64,000 bases of DNA, taken from the NCBI RefSeq assembly GCF_035582795.1, contig NC_134370.1, forward strand, positions 38,675,501-38,739,500, in the 5' to 3' direction. Of this stretch, positions 62,166 to 64,000 are shown in pieces. Numbering within the stretch: the stretch's first letter is position 1; every line of letters begins with the position of its first letter. Source of the DNA: Mycteria americana. Taxonomy: Eukaryota > Chordata > Aves > Ciconiiformes > Ciconiidae. The notes under the pieces are model-generated. The model did no database searches. It had not been told where the DNA came from and saw only the letters and a program-made list of their open reading frames with translations. A program made the translations under genes and the position numbers.

Positions 62166-63539
62166 TTCTCACCTCTAATGAGCTGAGGTGTCTGTCAGTT
62201 GCTCTCTACTGGCAGCATGCGTACTGGCAAGGTAAATGGGATCAGCTCCCAGCTGTGGTGGAGTAAAATCCAACAGAGGGAAAGCGGGGTACCATGAGAG
62301 ATGGGGTATTTGCTTCCTCCCCCATCTCCAAATCAATAAGGAGGCCAACAGAGGCACTGTAGCCTAGCCAAGGTGCATTCACGGCCCTGACAAGTCGCCA
62401 TGAAAACCGCCACTCCATTTTCTCGAGAAGAAAACTGCAGCTAAGATCCCCTGAACATAGCTGTTATCTGTAGCACCCGTACCTCCACCTGCAACTTCAT
62501 GACAATATTGCTTCCTTTACCTCCTGCTTATGCCACTATTTACAGGGGCACTTCCGCTGTGCTGTGCTGATGACACTGCCAGTCCTGCAATTCAAACTTA
62601 TGCCAAGAAAATATTCTGCTGGCTTTTCCTAACCCTACAAACAATCCCACCTCCTGATTTCATTGCTGGAAACCATACAGCGCCCCTCCTCTTCTCATCC
62701 ATATCACAGCTTCCAGCTTCATATCTGCACACAATTATTTTCTTCTCAGGTGCTGCATTGCTCTCTAAGTCTTTTCTCCCCGGACAGACACTCAGGGTCT
62801 CCCAGGACACAGAGATGCTCATTTTCCCTTTTCATTACCCTGGCAAGCAAATCTATAGAGGGCAAAAAAAGAAAGGAAGAATTTGCTTCCCTCTAACTTG
62901 CCTGCTGGAGAAACAAATCATCTCTGTGGCACCCACAAACCCTAACAGTAGAAAACAAAATGCACACAAGAGTATATACAAGGGATGTATGTAACACTAT
63001 ATTAAAAAATTTCCAGAATTGGTTGCTTCAAGGGTAAAGAAAGTCATGAGGGTATAGCAGGGTGCTGAATTTCTGTCTACCACATACATCAGCACGGCAC
63101 AAAATTGTTGTCAGCACTGGAAAATTGCCTGTCACGTGACTGGGTTTAACAGACGATGAGCTACAGGACATGGGCACAAATCTGGCAGGCCTGGAGAGTG
63201 AAAACATGCCAGGGAGCAGCACGCGGCATCCGTGCAAACACGGTTCCCTCGGCAACGGGAGAAAACACCTTAAAAATGCTCAGAAGTGTTGTGCTGCACA
63301 CACTCCCCCCCCGTGACCCTGGCTCTTGGTCCACGTGCTGCAGTATAATCCGGGCTGTCCCCAGACAACGCAGCCCTCAGCTCGTGATTATCGCTGCACA
63401 GAGCTCAAAGGGCTGGCAGGCACACGTATCTGCTCCACCAGGACGACCGTCACATTCATCACCTGTTGCCAGCAGCATCCAGCCGTGCTGGCTTTAAGTG
63501 CCCCCTCCATCCCGTTCTGCCTCTTCCTGTGCAACAGGG
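62166..63539. other. promoter-proximal non-coding DNA, nothing firm
   Basis: The sequence leads up to the CpG island. No exon or repeat recognised. A 154-codon plus-strand frame at 62530-62994 has no domain. Confidence 0.42.
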
Positions 63540-63960
63540 TAAAAAAAGTGACCCGACAGGAGAGGGGTGGGCGGTTCAGGGGTGGACGCGTCACCCCTTG
63601 GGCGTGCAGGGGCTCAAAGAGACCCCGTTTTAGCATCCCCCAAGCCCCACGGCCCCGAAGGGCCCCGCGGGCAGGTGACCGCTGCCGGGTAGCGCCGGGA
63701 AAGGCGCGGGCAGCAGTCCGCCGTGGGTGGACCCGGCCCCCTCGCCACGCCTCCCGCTGCCCCGCACAAGCCGCGGCTCCAGCGGGCGACGGAGCGGCGT
63801 GCAGCGCCCAGCCCGGACCGGGGACGGAGGCCACGGAGACCCGCGGGCGATGGTAAGTCGCTGCTGGGAAACCCGGCGGTTGCTTTGCAGGCGGCGGCAA
63901 AGGACGGGGCCGGAAGGTTTCAGCGGCAGCTCCGGCCTCTGAGAAAAGGCAGGAAGAAAG
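63540..63960 (+). promoter_or_regulatory. CpG island promoter at the right edge
   Basis: This is the only strongly CpG-dense stretch in the window. I count about 47 CpG dinucleotides in some 420 bases, while flanking DNA shows the depletion normal for vertebrate DNA. It contains a GC-box-like word (gggtgggcgg near 63567) and several gcgcgg and ccgcgg words. No TATA box is obvious next to it, which fits a housekeeping or developmental CpG-island promoter with dispersed start sites. The island overlaps a candidate first exon ending in a splice donor at 63853, which sets the orientation as plus. A divergent minus-strand transcript is possible, as such islands are often bidirectional. The transcription start cannot be fixed from sequence alone. 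Confidence 0.85.
63640..63852 (+). other. candidate first exon: 5' UTR ending in an initiator ATG at the splice donor
   Basis: No ATG occurs in the CpG island on the plus strand before 63850-63852. That ATG has a purine at -3 (g at 63847) and is followed directly by gtaagt (63853-63858), a perfect U1-type donor. The simplest reading is a first coding exon contributing only the start methionine, with the rest of the protein beyond the window after a first intron. The 5' limit given here is a guess because the start site is unknown. If translation starts elsewhere the exon is purely untranslated. I cannot name the gene: one codon carries no identity, and the window ends about 150 bases into the presumed intron. 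Confidence 0.55.
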
Positions 63961-64000
63961 GGAGAAAGGAGCAGAGCTCTGCGCTGTGGTTAATAAGTAA
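63853..64000 (+). other. presumed 5' end of intron 1 of the edge gene (truncated by the window)
   Basis: Begins with the consensus donor gtaagt. CpG density remains high for about 80 bases, then gives way to purine-rich aggaagaaagggagaaagga and ends in AT-rich sequence. A ttgctttgcag acceptor-like word ends at about 63891, but it would make an intron under 45 bases, too short for normal vertebrate splicing. The true acceptor is presumably outside the window. Confidence 0.45.

Noticed and set aside
63326..63856. 176-codon plus-strand open frame ending at the presumed intron
   Set aside because: It is in a different phase from the ATG at 63850 and its start lies upstream of the island. Its length reflects GC content. 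It ends in the intron's taa.
63388..63900. 170-codon minus-strand open frame across the CpG island
   Set aside because: CpG islands lack stops on both strands. The composition (Ala, Arg, Pro, Gly) is typical of that artefact.
1..64000. CRISPR array, prophage, insertion sequence or bacterial defence system
   Set aside because: No spaced direct repeats, no dense coding, CpG depletion and vertebrate repeats throughout. The DNA is not prokaryotic.

Overview
This window looks like non-coding nuclear DNA from a bird, probably a neoavian. It is not a bacterial or phage locus. Three observations point this way. (1) No open reading frame looks like a gene: the longest are about 150 to 240 codons, of low complexity, with no recognisable domain and no operon-like packing. 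(2) A 591 bp solo LTR of a type I recognise from bird genomes lies at 45681-46271. (3) There are two CR1 LINE remnants, one of which (11375-11720) still reads as the C-terminal end of a CR1 second open reading frame, with a stop and a frameshift. Assignment to birds rests on recalled repeat families, not on a search.

Layout: positions 1-63540 are an intergenic or intronic stretch. AT-rich blocks with dense homeodomain, POU, GATA, forkhead and TCF-like words alternate with GC-richer blocks that show nothing. The best candidate conserved regulatory blocks are near 1-410, 760-910, 1790-2240, 9450-10500, 11930-12560, 17640-17930, 21235-21700, 22730-23630, 27090-27260, 39940-40800, 43560-43930, 49590-50030, 52030-52420, 59935-60115 and 62040-62165. 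These are candidates only, because conservation cannot be seen from one sequence. Simple repeats include many pure A or T runs of 17-27 bases, a (TA)12, an (AAT)8, a G17, a C13 and G-quadruplex motifs.

The right edge (63540-63960) is a CpG island, with about 47 CpGs in 420 bp by my count. It appears to hold the first exon of a plus-strand gene that runs out of the window. The first ATG in the island is at 63850-63852 and is followed at once by a consensus splice donor, so the first coding exon may supply only the initiator methionine. The 63 kb upstream may carry distal control elements for this gene or a neighbour, but that is inference. I found no CRISPR array, tRNA, rRNA or defence-type gene system and no sign of an undescribed multi-gene system.
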